From positions 35,389 through 99,388 of the forward strand of contig JAHHGZ010000033.1 of the NCBI GenBank assembly GCA_019359595.1: a DNA stretch of 64,000 nt, given 5' to 3'. This document shows, piece by piece, positions 18,074-27,385 of the stretch; position 1 is the stretch's first letter; each line of letters opens with the position of its first letter. The notes under the pieces were generated by a model, which was not told where the DNA came from, did not search any database, and saw only the letters and a list, made by a program, of their open reading frames with translations. Position numbers and translations under genes: made by a program. This stretch comes from Cyanomargarita calcarea GSE-NOS-MK-12-04C. GTDB taxonomy: Bacteria > Cyanobacteriota > Cyanobacteriia > Cyanobacteriales > Nostocaceae.

Positions 18074-19504
18074 ATGCTGGAATCCTTGCAAAGCTTTTTC
18101 GCTGATGGTTTATTTATTCCACATGGGCATTGTTATCTTTGGAAGCCCAGTTTGGTGTGGCTACATATCGCTTCAGATTCTCTGATTGCGATCGCCTATT
18201 ATTCTATCCCGCTTACCCTTGTTTACTTTGTCCAAAAGCGACAAGATTTGCCTTTCAAATGGATACTTTTATTATTTGGAGCTTTCATCGTCTCCTGTGG
18301 TACAACCCATGTCATGGAAGTGTGGACGCTTTGGCATCCAACTTACTGGCTGTCCGGTTCCTTAAAACTTATTACCGCTTCTATTTCCGTGTATACAGCT
18401 ATTGTACTAGTGCCAATAATTCCTCAAGCACTAGCTTTGCCAAGTCCAGAACAACTGGAAGCAGCGAACCGCCAACTAATCGCCGAAATCAGTGAGCGAA
18501 AAATTGCCGAAGCAGCACTTTTGAAAGCCAAAGCAGAATTAGAATCCAGAGTTGAGGAGCGCACAGTTGAATTAAGGAAAGCTGTGGCACGATCTCTTGC
18601 AGTTGCTACTACAGCCCAAGAGCAAGCAATCAAGCTTGAATTTACCTTACAAGAACTCCAACAGACGCAAGCCCAACTTATCCAAAGTGAAAAAATGTCC
18701 AGTCTTGGACAAATGGTTGCTGGGGTAGCTCACGAAATCAATAACCCTGTTGCTTTCATCTACGGTAATATCACTTATGCCAATCAATATACTTTAGACT
18801 TACTCAATTTGCTGCAACTCTACCAGCAATTATATCCCCAGCCACCAGCAGAAATTCAAGCTAGGGCTTCAGCGATTGACCTCGATTTCATAAAAGAAGA
18901 CTTACCCAAAATTTTCACGTCGATGCAAATAGGTGCCGAGCGCATCACCCAAATTGTCTTATCTTTGCGCAACTTCTCGCGGCTAGATGAAGCTAATATG
19001 AAAGAGGTAGATATTCACGAGGGTATTGATAATACTCTACTGCTACTGCAACATCGCCTCAAAACTCGATCGGAGCATCCCCCCATTCTAGTTATTAAAG
19101 AGTATGGCGAACTACCGATGGTACAGTGCTATATTGGACAACTTAATCAGGTGTTCATGAATATTCTGAGCAATGCAATTGATGCGATAGAAGAACTAAA
19201 CAAGTCACGAGCGCTTGAAGATATCCAAAACAATCCCAATACCATTTGCATTCGCACAAAAGTTTTAGAGAATAATCAAGTGATGATTTTCCTTGCTGAC
19301 AATGGTTGTGGCATGACAGAAGAAGTAAAGCAAAAAATTTTTGACCCCTTCTTTACTACTAAACCAGTTGGTTCCGGTACAGGTTTAGGGATGTCGATTA
19401 GCTACCAGATTGTATCCAAGCATGGTGGTGAGTTGAAGTGTATTTCAGCACCGGGTGAAGGGGCAGAGTTTTCTATTCAGATTCCGATTTACATTAAGTC
19501 TTAA
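18074..19504 (+). CDS. sensor histidine kinase with ethylene-receptor-like membrane domain
   Basis: 476 residues. The N-terminal 130 residues are three membrane helices closely resembling the plant ETR1 sensor: Asp35 in [14 protein letters not shown], and Cys75 and His79 in [19 protein letters not shown]. In ETR1 the equivalents (Asp25, Cys65, His69, the same spacing) hold the copper ion that binds ethylene. A coiled coil follows (150-205), then HisKA with phospho-accepting His220 ([12 protein letters not shown]) and the ATPase domain with N, G1 (DNGCGM), F (FDPFFTTKP) and G2 (GTGLGMS) boxes. There is no receiver domain and no response-regulator gene adjacent, so its partner lies elsewhere. 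Likely senses ethylene or a related small molecule; ligand unproven. Confidence 0.9.
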   Translation: MLESLQSFFADGLFIPHGHCYLWKPSLVWLHIASDSLIAIAYYSIPLTLVYFVQKRQDLPFKWILLLFGAFIVSCGTTHVMEVWTLWHPTYWLSGSLKLITASISVYTAIVLVPIIPQALALPSPEQLEAANRQLIAEISERKIAEAALLKAKAELESRVEERTVELRKAVARSLAVATTAQEQAIKLEFTLQELQQTQAQLIQSEKMSSLGQMVAGVAHEINNPVAFIYGNITYANQYTLDLLNLLQLYQQLYPQPPAEIQARASAIDLDFIKEDLPKIFTSMQIGAERITQIVLSLRNFSRLDEANMKEVDIHEGIDNTLLLLQHRLKTRSEHPPILVIKEYGELPMVQCYIGQLNQVFMNILSNAIDAIEELNKSRALEDIQNNPNTICIRTKVLENNQVMIFLADNGCGMTEEVKQKIFDPFFTTKPVGSGTGLGMSISYQIVSKHGGELKCISAPGEGAEFSIQIPIYIKS

Positions 19505-19555
19505 GTTCTACAAAAAGTAATATATAAATATTTTTGCTCTCTCTGTAATTAATAT

Positions 19556-19626
19556 AAAAAGCGCCTGGGAGTGTTACCGTGTTTCCACCCCAGGCGCTTC
19601 TTATTTTCAACTTACTCCTCACACAC
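19556..19626 (-). ncRNA. Yfr2-like small RNA, copy 1
   Basis: Predicted transcript of about 71 nt from a promoter at 19633-19661. The 5' end (GTGTGTGAGGAG) is the exact complement of the ACUCCUCACAC motif of the cyanobacterial RNA Yfr1. The 3' half is an 11-bp hairpin (stem AAGCGCCTGGG) whose 19-base loop holds GGAAACA followed by GGTAACA, the paired loop motif I associate with the Yfr2/cyano-1 family, and it ends in a T run, so it also terminates transcription. The family name is from memory; the promoter-to-terminator layout is seen directly. It is the last of three tandem copies. Confidence 0.7.
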
Positions 19627-19632
19627 AAATCT

Positions 19633-19661
19633 ACAATATCACTTGTTTAATAATCGAGCAA
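19633..19661 (-). promoter_or_regulatory. promoter of sRNA copy 1
   Basis: Minus-strand TTGCTC (19656-19661), a 17-bp spacer and TATTGT (19633-19638), 7 bp before the predicted RNA start. A block reading AGTGTCATGCAGCATAC lies directly upstream and recurs, slightly varied, before the other two copies, which suggests a shared regulator site. Confidence 0.7.
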
Positions 19662-19710
19662 GTATGCTGCATGACACTTTCTATGGTGTCCCTTTCTGCG
19701 CGAACAATAT

Positions 19711-19781
19711 AAAAAGCGCCTGGGAGTGTTACCGTGTTTCCACCCCAGGCGCTTCTTATTTTCAACTTACTCCTCACACAC
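19711..19781 (-). ncRNA. Yfr2-like small RNA, copy 2
   Basis: Same length (71 nt), same 5' GTGTGTGAGGAG and same terminator-like hairpin with the GGAAACA/GGTAACA loop as copy 1. The transcribed part is virtually identical to copy 1, while the sequence between cassettes has diverged, so the RNA itself is under selection. The core repeats with a period of about 155 bp. Confidence 0.7.
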
Positions 19782-19787
19782 TAATAT

Positions 19788-19816
19788 ATAATATCACTTG
19801 TTGAATTATTTTGCAA
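19788..19816 (-). promoter_or_regulatory. promoter of sRNA copy 2
   Basis: The best promoter of the three: minus-strand TTGCAA (19811-19816), 17-bp spacer, TATTAT (19788-19793), start 7 bp later. Upstream block AGTGTCACTCAACCTAC matches those of copies 1 and 3. Confidence 0.75.
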
Positions 19817-19862
19817 GTAGGTTGAGTGACACTTAGCAGACTGTCCACTGTAATTTTAAATA

Positions 19863-19933
19863 AAAAAGCGCCTGGGAGTGTTACCGTGTTTCCACCCCAG
19901 GCGCTTTTTACTTTCAACTTACTCCTCACACAC
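19863..19933 (-). ncRNA. Yfr2-like small RNA, copy 3
   Basis: Third cassette, nearest purH. The transcript has the same 5' element and hairpin; the linker differs by two bases (CTTTTTAC in place of CTTCTTAT on the plus strand) so the stem gains A-U pairs. The transcript end is followed by a T run. It is 93 bp downstream of the purH stop but has its own promoter, so it need not depend on purH transcription. Confidence 0.7.
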
Positions 19934-19939
19934 TCCTAA

Positions 19940-19968
19940 AGACTAACATTCCCTTGTCCGTTGGGCAA
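19940..19968 (-). promoter_or_regulatory. promoter of sRNA copy 3
   Basis: Minus-strand TTGCCC (19963-19968), 17-bp spacer, TAGTCT (19940-19945), start 7 bp later. The -10 box is weaker than in copies 1 and 2. The upstream block AGTGTCACCCAGCATAC is conserved. Confidence 0.65.
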
Positions 19969-20025
19969 GTATGCTGGGTGACACTTTTCCAATTGCACAT
20001 CGAGCATGAGTAGTTGAGTCTGTAC

Positions 20026-21561
20026 TTAATGCAAAAAGTGACGGACACCTGTAAACACCATTAATAAACCGAGTTCATTTGCAGCATTGATAGAATCTTG
20101 ATCCCGCATACTTCCCCCTGGTTGAACTAGAGCAGTAATTCCCGCTTTCTGGGCAGTTCTCACAGAATCATCGAAGGGGAAGAATCCATCAGAAGCCAGA
20201 AAAGCACCAAGAGCCTTATTGCCGGCTTGTTCTAGGGCAATTTTTGCTGAACCGACGCGATTCATTTGTCCGGCACCGACACCCAATGTTGTGCGATCGC
20301 TTGTGACGACAATGGCGTTAGACTTAACGTGTTTACAAACTTTCCAAGCAAAGAGCAATTCTTCTAACTCAGAAGCAGTCGGTTGACGCTCGGTAACAAC
20401 TTGCCATTTACTCGTGTCAGCAACGATATCATCAGCAGCTTGTACCAAAAAACCGCCGGCGATCGCTTTCACTGTTTCTTTTGCTCCACTATTTAAATCT
20501 GGTAATATTAATATCCGTAAATTTGATTTGTCAGCGAGAATTGCTTGTGCTTCCCTGTCGCAACCTGGTGCAACTACACACTCTAAAAATGTCTTTTTTA
20601 ACTCAGTGGCTGTATCGACATCAATTGGCTGGTTGAGAGCGACGATACCACCAAAAGCCGAAACCGAGTCAGCATTAAAAGCTTTTTCATAAGCTTCTTT
20701 AAGAGAACTTCCCAAAGCGACACCACAGGGATTAGTATGCTTAAGAATCGCCGCTGCTGGCACATCCGCGAATTCAGAAATTATCCGGCGGGCTGCTTCT
20801 AAATCGACTAAGTTGTTATAGCTAAGTTCTTTACCTTGGAGTTTCGTAGCGGCTGCCCATCCCGTTGCAGTAGTCCCAGTTTGATACCATACCGCTGGTT
20901 GATGGGGATTTTCGCCATAACGTAGAGATTGCAGTTGTGTACCTGAAAGGGTGAATTCTTGATCAGATTTGGAAGATTGTTGAGTCAAATAGGAAGATAT
21001 CGCTTGGTCATAGCTAGAAGTATGCAAAAATCCTTTCAATGCACAATTTTGGCGAAACTCTACCGACGCTTCCCCATTATTTTGACGTAATTCTTCTAAA
21101 TATTCGCCATATTGTTCCGGTTCGCACAATACTGTCAGATTGGCAAAGTTTTTCGATGCGGCCCTCAACATCGCAGGCCCACCGATATCAATTTGCTCGA
21201 TGGCCTGAGCTAAAGTAACACCAGGTTTCGCAATAGTTTCTTCAAAAGGATAAAGATTCACCACCACCAAATCAATCGGACGAATTTGGTTATTTGCCAA
21301 ATCTGTGACATCCTCTGGCATATCCCGACGCGCTAAAATACCACCATGAATACGGGGATGCAGAGTTTTGACTCGACCGCCTAAAATTTCTGGAGAACCT
21401 GTGTAATCCGCTACTTTTGTCACAGGTAGTCCCGCATCTTTTAAAGCTTTTGCTGTGCCTCCACTACTAATTAAATCAAAGCCAAATTCTTCTACCAAAC
21501 TGTGGGCAAGGTCAATCAAGCCTGTTTTATTAGATACACTCAGTAAAGCGAGATGCGGCAT
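20026..21561 (-). CDS. purH: bifunctional AICAR formyltransferase / IMP cyclohydrolase
   Basis: 511 residues, full length. Catalyses the last two steps of purine synthesis: formylation of AICAR with 10-formyl-THF and ring closure to IMP. The N-terminal cyclohydrolase domain starts LALLSVSNKTGLIDLA and has SSGGTAKAL and GGRVKTLHPRIHGGIL; the formyltransferase domain contains LRYGENPHQPA, the Lys-His pair AILKHTNPCGVA and the C-terminal PGGSMRDQDSI. Cytoplasmic. Stands alone on the minus strand, followed by the three small-RNA cassettes. A divergent esterase gene begins 191 bp away, so the gap holds both promoters. Confidence 0.97.
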   Translation of the reverse strand: MPHLALLSVSNKTGLIDLAHSLVEEFGFDLISSGGTAKALKDAGLPVTKVADYTGSPEILGGRVKTLHPRIHGGILARRDMPEDVTDLANNQIRPIDLVVVNLYPFEETIAKPGVTLAQAIEQIDIGGPAMLRAASKNFANLTVLCEPEQYGEYLEELRQNNGEASVEFRQNCALKGFLHTSSYDQAISSYLTQQSSKSDQEFTLSGTQLQSLRYGENPHQPAVWYQTGTTATGWAAATKLQGKELSYNNLVDLEAARRIISEFADVPAAAILKHTNPCGVALGSSLKEAYEKAFNADSVSAFGGIVALNQPIDVDTATELKKTFLECVVAPGCDREAQAILADKSNLRILILPDLNSGAKETVKAIAGGFLVQAADDIVADTSKWQVVTERQPTASELEELLFAWKVCKHVKSNAIVVTSDRTTLGVGAGQMNRVGSAKIALEQAGNKALGAFLASDGFFPFDDSVRTAQKAGITALVQPGGSMRDQDSINAANELGLLMVFTGVRHFLH

Positions 21562-21751
21562 AATTCCCCTGTATCCTTCGGTCGATTCATGTGAGAGCAG
21601 AAGATTATTTTACAGTCCTTTGTCATTGCTAATTAAAACAAGAAGCAAAAAGTCTGTAAGAGTACCTACCTTCTTTCCCCTCTTCCTTTGCGCACTTCGT
21701 ATCTTCGTGGTTAATTAAATAAATAATCTTCTGCCGATTCAAAAATCACCA

Positions 21752-22372
21752 ATGACCAATACCCTAGATTTCATTGAATTTGCCCCCAAAGCAGGCATCA
21801 CTGTCAAAGGTTTAATCGTCATTTTGCACGGTTGGGGTGCAAATGCTGACGATGTTGCATCTTTATTCCCCTTTTTCAACTTACCAGATTACCAGTTCAT
21901 TTTTCCCCATGCACCCTTTCCTTATCCTTATTCCCCTACAGGCAAGGCTTGGTATGACTTGAAAGTAGAGAATATGTATGAGGGATTAACAGAAAGTCGG
22001 CAATTAGTCATCGATTGGTTGCAATCTTTAGAGAGGATCACTGGTGTACCATTATCGCGGACAATCTTAAGCGGATTTTCTCAAGGTGCTGCCATGACTC
22101 TAGATGTCGGATTAAAATTGCCGATCGCCGGTTTAGTTTGCATGAGTGGCTATTTGCATCCAGGTGCATCAGATATCAAGACAAAAGCACCAGTTTTGAT
22201 TATGCATGGCAGACAAGATGAAGTAGTACCAGTACAAGCAGCAATCAAAGCCCGAGAAACTCTCGAATCCTTGAAAGTGCCGGTAAAATATGAAGAATTT
22301 GACATGGGTCACGAAATCCGACCGATAATGCTAGAATTATTTCGTTCGTTCGTTCTCGACGTTTTGAGGTAA
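21752..22372 (+). CDS. carboxylesterase/phospholipase of the alpha/beta-hydrolase fold
   Basis: 206 residues of the LysoPLA/carboxylesterase type. The oxyanion region is VILHGWGANADD, the nucleophile elbow GFSQGAAM (Ser in G-x-S-x-G), and the acid and base are in GRQDEVVP and MGHEI. No signal peptide, so it acts in the cytoplasm on small ester or lysophospholipid substrates; specificity cannot be told. The start at 21752 fits the family N-terminus. Preceded by purH on the other strand. Confidence 0.85.
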   Translation: MTNTLDFIEFAPKAGITVKGLIVILHGWGANADDVASLFPFFNLPDYQFIFPHAPFPYPYSPTGKAWYDLKVENMYEGLTESRQLVIDWLQSLERITGVPLSRTILSGFSQGAAMTLDVGLKLPIAGLVCMSGYLHPGASDIKTKAPVLIMHGRQDEVVPVQAAIKARETLESLKVPVKYEEFDMGHEIRPIMLELFRSFVLDVLR

Positions 22373-22535
22373 CTCCTTGGGTGAAGTTACAAAAATTTTA
22401 TAAAATCCGGTAAAAATCCGGAATATTTTCACGAAATTAACCCCCTTGAGTGAGTAATATAGATTGGGTGGCTGCGTAAGTGCGCAACTTAACCCATGCT
22501 GAATGCTTTTGCAGCTACTGGGAGGGGCGAGCATA

Positions 22536-22748
22536 ATGAAAACTCTGAGCATTTCCAAAAAAGAAATTGCTGCCATGACTCCACAAGATGTAGAAAACTT
22601 AGCTACACGTCTGGAGCAGGATAATTACAGCAACGCCTTTGAAGGTTTGAACGATTGGCATTTACTGCGAGCGATCGCATTTCAGCGTCCTGATTTAGTC
22701 GAGTCCTACATTCATCTCTTAGATTTGGAACCCTATGATGAAGCGTAA
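22536..22748 (+). CDS. DUF2555 family protein
   Basis: 70 residues from the ATG at 22536, behind a GGGAGGGGCGAG ribosome-binding stretch. The frame opens 33 bp earlier but the upstream residues are not family-like. MKTLSISKKEIAAMTPQDVE and the tail (DWHLLRAIAFQRPDLVESY) match the cyanobacterial DUF2555 family as I remember it. Function unknown; soluble, acidic. It is followed after 55 bp by coaBC in the same direction. The leader (22380-22530) has a TGGGT...ACCCA hairpin that might be regulatory. Confidence 0.75.
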   Translation: MKTLSISKKEIAAMTPQDVENLATRLEQDNYSNAFEGLNDWHLLRAIAFQRPDLVESYIHLLDLEPYDEA

Positions 22749-22803
22749 TTGGGTATTGAGTTAGGAGTTATGAGTTAATAATTCTTCACTCCAAACTTTT
22801 TCT

Positions 22804-24012
22804 ATGCCAAATCCCAAATCAAGTAGGGTTTTGATTGCTGTAGGTGGCGGTATCGCTGCCTACAAAATCTGTGAGGTTGTTTCGACGTTGTTTAAGTCTG
22901 GGGTACAAGTGCGAGTTATTCTCACTAACTCTGCACAAAATTTTATCACACCTCTGACTTTCGCAACGCTTTCCAGATATCCGGCTTACACAGATGAGAA
23001 TTTTTGGCAACCAACTCACTCGCGCCCTTTACATATAGAATTGGGCGAGTGGGCTGATTTGTTGGTAATTGCGCCTTTAACAGCTAATACCCTGGGAAAG
23101 TTGGCTTGTGGGATGGCTGATAATTTATTGACGAACACCGTTTTAGCCTCCACTTGTCCCGTGTTGTTAGCACCGGCGATGAATACCGATATGTGGGAAC
23201 AAGTGGCAGTACAGCGAAATTGGCGAGAACTATTACTAGATAGTCGATATCATGGCATGGGTACAGCCTCCGGTTTATTGGCGTGCGATCGCGTCGGCGC
23301 TGGTAGAATGGCAGAACCCCCAGAAATTATCGCCTATATCCACTCGCTGTTACATACCGCAGGCAAACGAGATTTAGTTGGGAAGCAAGTTTTGATTAGT
23401 GCTGGGGGAACGCAAGAGTATCTCGACCCAGTAAGATTTATCGGGAATCCCTCCACTGGTAAAATGGGACTGGCTTTAGCTTCTTCGGCATTGCATCGCG
23501 GTGCGAATGTCACGTTGGTGCATGGAATTGCCAGTTGGGATGTACCGTTAGGAGTCTTGTCAGTTCCCGTGGTTAGTGCGGCACAGATGGAAGAAGCGAT
23601 GTTGCAGTATTTTCATAAATCAGATTTGATTATCATGTCCGCTGCAGTCGCAGATGTGAAACCGAGGGATTATAGTACCGAAAAATTACCCAAGCGTGAA
23701 CTCCCCGAAAGTTTAGCTTTAGAACCTGTAGGGGATATAATTTCTGAATTGTCCCGTCGCAAACAACCCCATCAACGTTTAATTGGCTTTGCCGCACAAA
23801 CTGGTGATATTGTCAAGCCTGCGTTAGAGAAAATGCAGCAAAAGAAATTGGATGCGATCGTTGCGAATCCTGTAGATAAGGTAGATAGTGGGTTTGGCAG
23901 CGATAACAATCAGGCGATATTTTTAGATAAAGAAGGTCAGAAGGTGGAGGTTCCGCCTTGTTCTAAGTTGGAGATGGCACATTATTTGTTTGATTTTCTC
24001 CGGAATCAATAA
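22804..24012 (+). CDS. coaBC: bifunctional phosphopantothenoylcysteine decarboxylase / phosphopantothenate-cysteine ligase
   Basis: 402 residues, normal length. Makes 4'-phosphopantetheine for coenzyme A. The N-terminal CoaC flavoprotein half has [46 protein letters not shown] (quoted in part: the active His and the flavin site) and PAMNTDMWE; the C-terminal CoaB ligase half has [33 protein letters not shown] and VANPVDK. Cytoplasmic. It follows the DUF2555 gene and precedes a site-2 protease gene across a 323-bp gap. Confidence 0.96.
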   Translation: MPNPKSSRVLIAVGGGIAAYKICEVVSTLFKSGVQVRVILTNSAQNFITPLTFATLSRYPAYTDENFWQPTHSRPLHIELGEWADLLVIAPLTANTLGKLACGMADNLLTNTVLASTCPVLLAPAMNTDMWEQVAVQRNWRELLLDSRYHGMGTASGLLACDRVGAGRMAEPPEIIAYIHSLLHTAGKRDLVGKQVLISAGGTQEYLDPVRFIGNPSTGKMGLALASSALHRGANVTLVHGIASWDVPLGVLSVPVVSAAQMEEAMLQYFHKSDLIIMSAAVADVKPRDYSTEKLPKRELPESLALEPVGDIISELSRRKQPHQRLIGFAAQTGDIVKPALEKMQQKKLDAIVANPVDKVDSGFGSDNNQAIFLDKEGQKVEVPPCSKLEMAHYLFDFLRNQ

Positions 24013-24335
24013 AAAAACGAACTTTAGATAAGGGCACCGGATTAATCCTCGGTGCTCACGATGTAGAAGGCATTTTGAATGGGCTGCGTTATGTGTTTGA
24101 TTTTGGAGAAGATAAGTAAGAAAAATTAACCGCCATAGGCTCTTAGCCTTCCGCAGGGTAGACGCAGAGGACGCAGAGGAAGAATCTTTTTTTTACGTAT
24201 CTCCTCATTTCGTCTCACTTCCATCCGCAATAACTTGGGCAGACTCGCTGGCTCGTTATAAATTAAGTAAGTAATAGTTTGTAACAACCGACTTACTCGG
24301 GCAAGGTTAGCGCAAAGCAAAAAGGGTTTGGAGAA
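24013..24335. other. gap with coding remnant and interspersed repeat
   Basis: Between coaBC and the site-2 protease. It holds the remnant above and, at 24131-24183, a dispersed cyanobacterial repeat recognisable by GACGCAGAGGACGCAGAGG next to a CTTAGCCTTCCGCAGG motif. No intact gene is visible. Confidence 0.5.
24018..24119 (+). pseudogene. short C-terminal coding remnant of unknown origin
   Basis: Just after coaBC, a plus-strand frame without start codon encodes about 33 residues (RTLDKGTGLILGAHDVEG, then ILNGLRYVFDFGEDK and a stop). Its composition is protein-like, and the sequence ends cleanly, so it looks like the tail of a lost gene. I do not recognise the family; it could also be chance. 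Confidence 0.25.
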
Positions 24336-25811
24336 ATGTTCACTGCGTCTGAGACTCCTTTAATAGCGACGGTCTTACTAGTCGCTTTCGGTATTTTGGG
24401 TTGGGGCTTTTACCGCGCCAGAGATGAAGGTAAACTGGGAATCTTAGCCTGGTTGCAGTCGGTGGTGTTGATGGCTCCTTGGCTGTTGTTTTTTGGCTTG
24501 TTTGCTGCGGGAATTTATATCAATATTGTGGGTATTCTCTTTTTGTTGATAGCTTCCACTGGTTTGTACATCTTTTTGGGAAGACGACTGCGGAACCTCG
24601 GACAAGATGAAATGCTCAAGCAACGAGCAACCCAAAGAATTGCTCAAGCCGAGGCTAGTTCACCAGAAAATTCCAATACTCCAGCAGTAAATGTGGATGT
24701 GTTGCGGATAAAAGAAGAGGATTTACAGGTAATTCGAGGTATTTTCGGTATCGATACCTTTTTTGCCACTGAAGCGATCGCCTACCAAGAAGGAGCTATT
24801 TTTAAAGGTAATATGCGGGGTGAGCCAGAGGAGGTACACAACCGTCTGACTGCGACTCTAAAGAAGCGTTTGGGTGACAAATATCGCCTGTTTTTAGTGG
24901 AAAATACTGACGGTAGACCTGTTTTTATTGTCTTACCCAGTCGCAATGACCCCCGTCCCATGACCATAGCGCAAAAAGTTTTTGGGCTGGTCTTGTTGAT
25001 TGCAACTATGGTCACAAGTCTGGAAGCTGCGGGTTTATTGCAGGGTTTTGATTTGTTTTCCGATCCAACTCGGTATCAAGAAGCATTGCCCATCGGTATA
25101 GGTATCATGACGATTTTAGCAGCACATGAAATCGGTCATTGGGTATTGGCACGTCGTCACCAAGTCCGTCTCAGTTTGCCTTTCTTTTTACCTTCGATCC
25201 AAATTGGCTCTTTTGGGTCGATTACGCGGTTTCAATCAGTGTTACCCAATCGCAAGGTATTATTTGATATCGCTTTGGCGGGACCTGCTGTGGGTGGGAT
25301 TGTTTCTTTGTTAATGTTGGTGGTTGGCTTACTCCTTTCTCAAGAAGGAAGCCTGTTTCAAGTACCAAGTCAGTTTTTCTCAGGTTCGATTTTGGTCGGA
25401 ACCTTAGCGCGGGTCGTCCTCGGTTCTGCCTTACAATCGTCTTTGGTGAGTGTTCATCCCTTGGTGGTGATTGGTTGGCTGGGGTTGGTAATTACTGCTT
25501 TAAACTTGATGCCAGCCGGACAGTTAGATGGTGGTCGAATCGTTCAGGCAATTTATGGACGCAAAACAGCAGGAAGGGCGACATTTGCGACTTTAATATT
25601 GTTGGGGTTGGTTTCTTTAGCGAATCCTTTAGCCATGTATTGGGCGATCGTAATTTTGTTCTTACAACGGGATTTAGAACGTCCCAGCTTGAATGAAATC
25701 AGCGAACCCGATGACGCTCGGGCTGCTTTAGGACTTTTAGCTTTATTTTTGATGATAGCTACTCTTTTACCCCTGACTCCTGCATTGGCTGGACGACTGG
25801 GAATTGGATAG
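24336..25811 (+). CDS. site-2 protease family (M50) membrane metalloprotease
   Basis: 491 residues, polytopic. Intramembrane zinc protease: the AAHEIGHW helix (about 267-274) carries HExxH, and NLMPAGQLDGGR (about 395) supplies the third zinc ligand Asp in the NxxPxxxLDGG motif. The N-terminal 120 residues have two or three membrane helices, followed by a soluble domain with ATLKKRLGDKYRLF and GRPVFIVLP, typical of the cyanobacterial/plant EGY-type proteases. Expected in thylakoid or plasma membrane, cleaving membrane-bound regulators or quality-control substrates. The substrate is unknown. Confidence 0.9.
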   Translation: MFTASETPLIATVLLVAFGILGWGFYRARDEGKLGILAWLQSVVLMAPWLLFFGLFAAGIYINIVGILFLLIASTGLYIFLGRRLRNLGQDEMLKQRATQRIAQAEASSPENSNTPAVNVDVLRIKEEDLQVIRGIFGIDTFFATEAIAYQEGAIFKGNMRGEPEEVHNRLTATLKKRLGDKYRLFLVENTDGRPVFIVLPSRNDPRPMTIAQKVFGLVLLIATMVTSLEAAGLLQGFDLFSDPTRYQEALPIGIGIMTILAAHEIGHWVLARRHQVRLSLPFFLPSIQIGSFGSITRFQSVLPNRKVLFDIALAGPAVGGIVSLLMLVVGLLLSQEGSLFQVPSQFFSGSILVGTLARVVLGSALQSSLVSVHPLVVIGWLGLVITALNLMPAGQLDGGRIVQAIYGRKTAGRATFATLILLGLVSLANPLAMYWAIVILFLQRDLERPSLNEISEPDDARAALGLLALFLMIATLLPLTPALAGRLGIG

Positions 25812-25874
25812 GAGTTAGTTGTTGGTTGTTAGTTGTTGGTTGTAACCACTAACCACTAACCACTAACCACTAAC
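25811..25874. repeat. heptameric repeats between convergent genes
   Basis: TTAGTTGTTGGTTG units followed by AACCACTAACCACT units. The two halves are complementary and can form one stem, so the array could end transcripts from both sides. Confidence 0.75.
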
Positions 25875-25878
25875 CAAT

Positions 25879-27111
25879 TCAAGGTTTCCACCCTTTAAAC
25901 AAATTGGGATGACTTATTGGTGTGAGAAACATCTTCTGGAAGCTTGTTTGACGTTGTTCTGGTTTTTCTTTGCTCATATTCCACAGAGTTTCATAGAAAA
26001 AGAAGGAGACACCCGCAAAGTTGCGATCGCGGGCATTTTTTACCTGCGTCTCTATCTGTTGCGTGGGCACAAATCTACCTTTCAAACCGCTCAAAATCCC
26101 CACACTTACAGGAATATGACGCTTTGCGGATTTCACTTCCGGACGTTCTAATTCGCTGTTAAACACCTGCAAGTCATCCCGGTATATTTGCATTACCAAT
26201 TCTTCAACCAGTCCCATGCGTTCCCATTTCTCCCAGTCGGCTAAAAAGAAGTCATAGGAGAAGCGCTGGGGATTGGGTGCTACTGAGACAAGGCAATCTT
26301 TTTTGACATTTTTAATGGCTTTAAATACCCGCTTCATATAATTGGTAATTTTGTCAGCCCTCCACCGCACCCATTCTGGGTCTTGGAAATTATTTGGCGG
26401 TGCTTGACCCCGATGTTCTTTTCTGTACAGTGCCACTGTGTAGGGGTCGTAGCCTAATTCCGTCGGCAAGCCAAAATGGTCATCAAATTGAATGCCGTCG
26501 ATGTCGTAGTTTCTGACGATTTCGACAATTAAATCTTGGATAAATTGTTGCACATCTGGGCGAAAGGGACTCAACCAAACCCGCTCGTGGATGCCTTCTT
26601 TCACAATTTTAGTCCCATTGCGACGACTGGTGAGCCATTGCGGATGGCGTTTGGCTAAGTCGGAGTCCGCAGGAGCCATAAAGCCAAATTCAAACCAGGG
26701 GATGACTGTTAATCCTTGTTGATGTCCCCCATCCACGATTTCTTTGAGCATATCTCGCCCTTGCAATCCCGGTGTCGGGTCAAGCGATCGCCCAAATACT
26801 CTCTGTGCCACTTTACTGGGATACAGTGTATAACCCCAATTCCACACCGTCGGATATACAGTATTAAAATTTAACTGTTTGAGTTTTTGTAAAGCCTTTG
26901 AAAGGCGATCGCGTGCAAACAGGACATCACTATCTATATTAGTTAACCACACCCCCCGCAACTCAGAGGTTTGCCGACTCCTAGGAACATTCTGTGCCTC
27001 GACTTCAAAAGCAAAGGGAAATGATAGCATCAATGCTGATATCAGACTCAGCATCACCACCCCAACAAACAACCCCCGCTTTCTACACCACCTGATAAAT
27101 ATTTCAATCAT
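25879..27111 (-). CDS. GHL10/DUF187-type exported glycoside hydrolase
   Basis: 410 residues. An N-terminal basic and hydrophobic segment (RGLFVGVVMLSLISALMLSF) is a signal peptide. The TIM-barrel domain starts ELRGVWLTNIDSDVLF and has FNTVYPTVWNWGYTLYPSK, VIPWFEFGF, IDGIQFDDHFGLP and VSVAPNPQRF, features of the family-10-like hydrolases (YngK type). Asp and Glu residues at strand ends are in place for catalysis, but the substrate (perhaps cell-wall or surface glycan) is unknown. Converges on the protease gene. Confidence 0.85.
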   Translation of the reverse strand: MIEIFIRWCRKRGLFVGVVMLSLISALMLSFPFAFEVEAQNVPRSRQTSELRGVWLTNIDSDVLFARDRLSKALQKLKQLNFNTVYPTVWNWGYTLYPSKVAQRVFGRSLDPTPGLQGRDMLKEIVDGGHQQGLTVIPWFEFGFMAPADSDLAKRHPQWLTSRRNGTKIVKEGIHERVWLSPFRPDVQQFIQDLIVEIVRNYDIDGIQFDDHFGLPTELGYDPYTVALYRKEHRGQAPPNNFQDPEWVRWRADKITNYMKRVFKAIKNVKKDCLVSVAPNPQRFSYDFFLADWEKWERMGLVEELVMQIYRDDLQVFNSELERPEVKSAKRHIPVSVGILSGLKGRFVPTQQIETQVKNARDRNFAGVSFFFYETLWNMSKEKPEQRQTSFQKMFLTPISHPNLFKGWKP

Positions 27112-27385
27112 TTACTTAGTTCAAAATTTCACATCGCATCATAAATCTATATGCAATGATTTAGATAGTAAAGAAAAAGTTGCCCAATTCCATTCTCCTT
27201 CCCCTTCTCCCCCCAATGCGGGGTGATACACTGCACCCTGAATAAATATACTGTGAGTAGAATCGTCCTAGGTCATCTAAATTAAGGTTAATCAAAATTG
27301 CCTCCATCGCCATCATGGCAAGAGCAAAGGCTGGTAATTTTGACGATATTTTTTAGTAGTTTTTTAAACAAGTCAGGGGTTGGAA

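Noticed and set aside
19558..19640. Reading the repeats as plus-strand Yfr1 RNAs because they contain ACTCCTCACAC
   Set aside because: Well-spaced promoters, the shared upstream block and the T run after the hairpin all fit the minus strand; on the plus strand I see no promoter at a fixed distance.
19571..19804. 77-residue ORF on the plus strand across the small-RNA repeats
   Set aside because: It is just the repeat translated twice (the same peptide recurs); promoters and terminator structure show the minus strand carries RNA genes.
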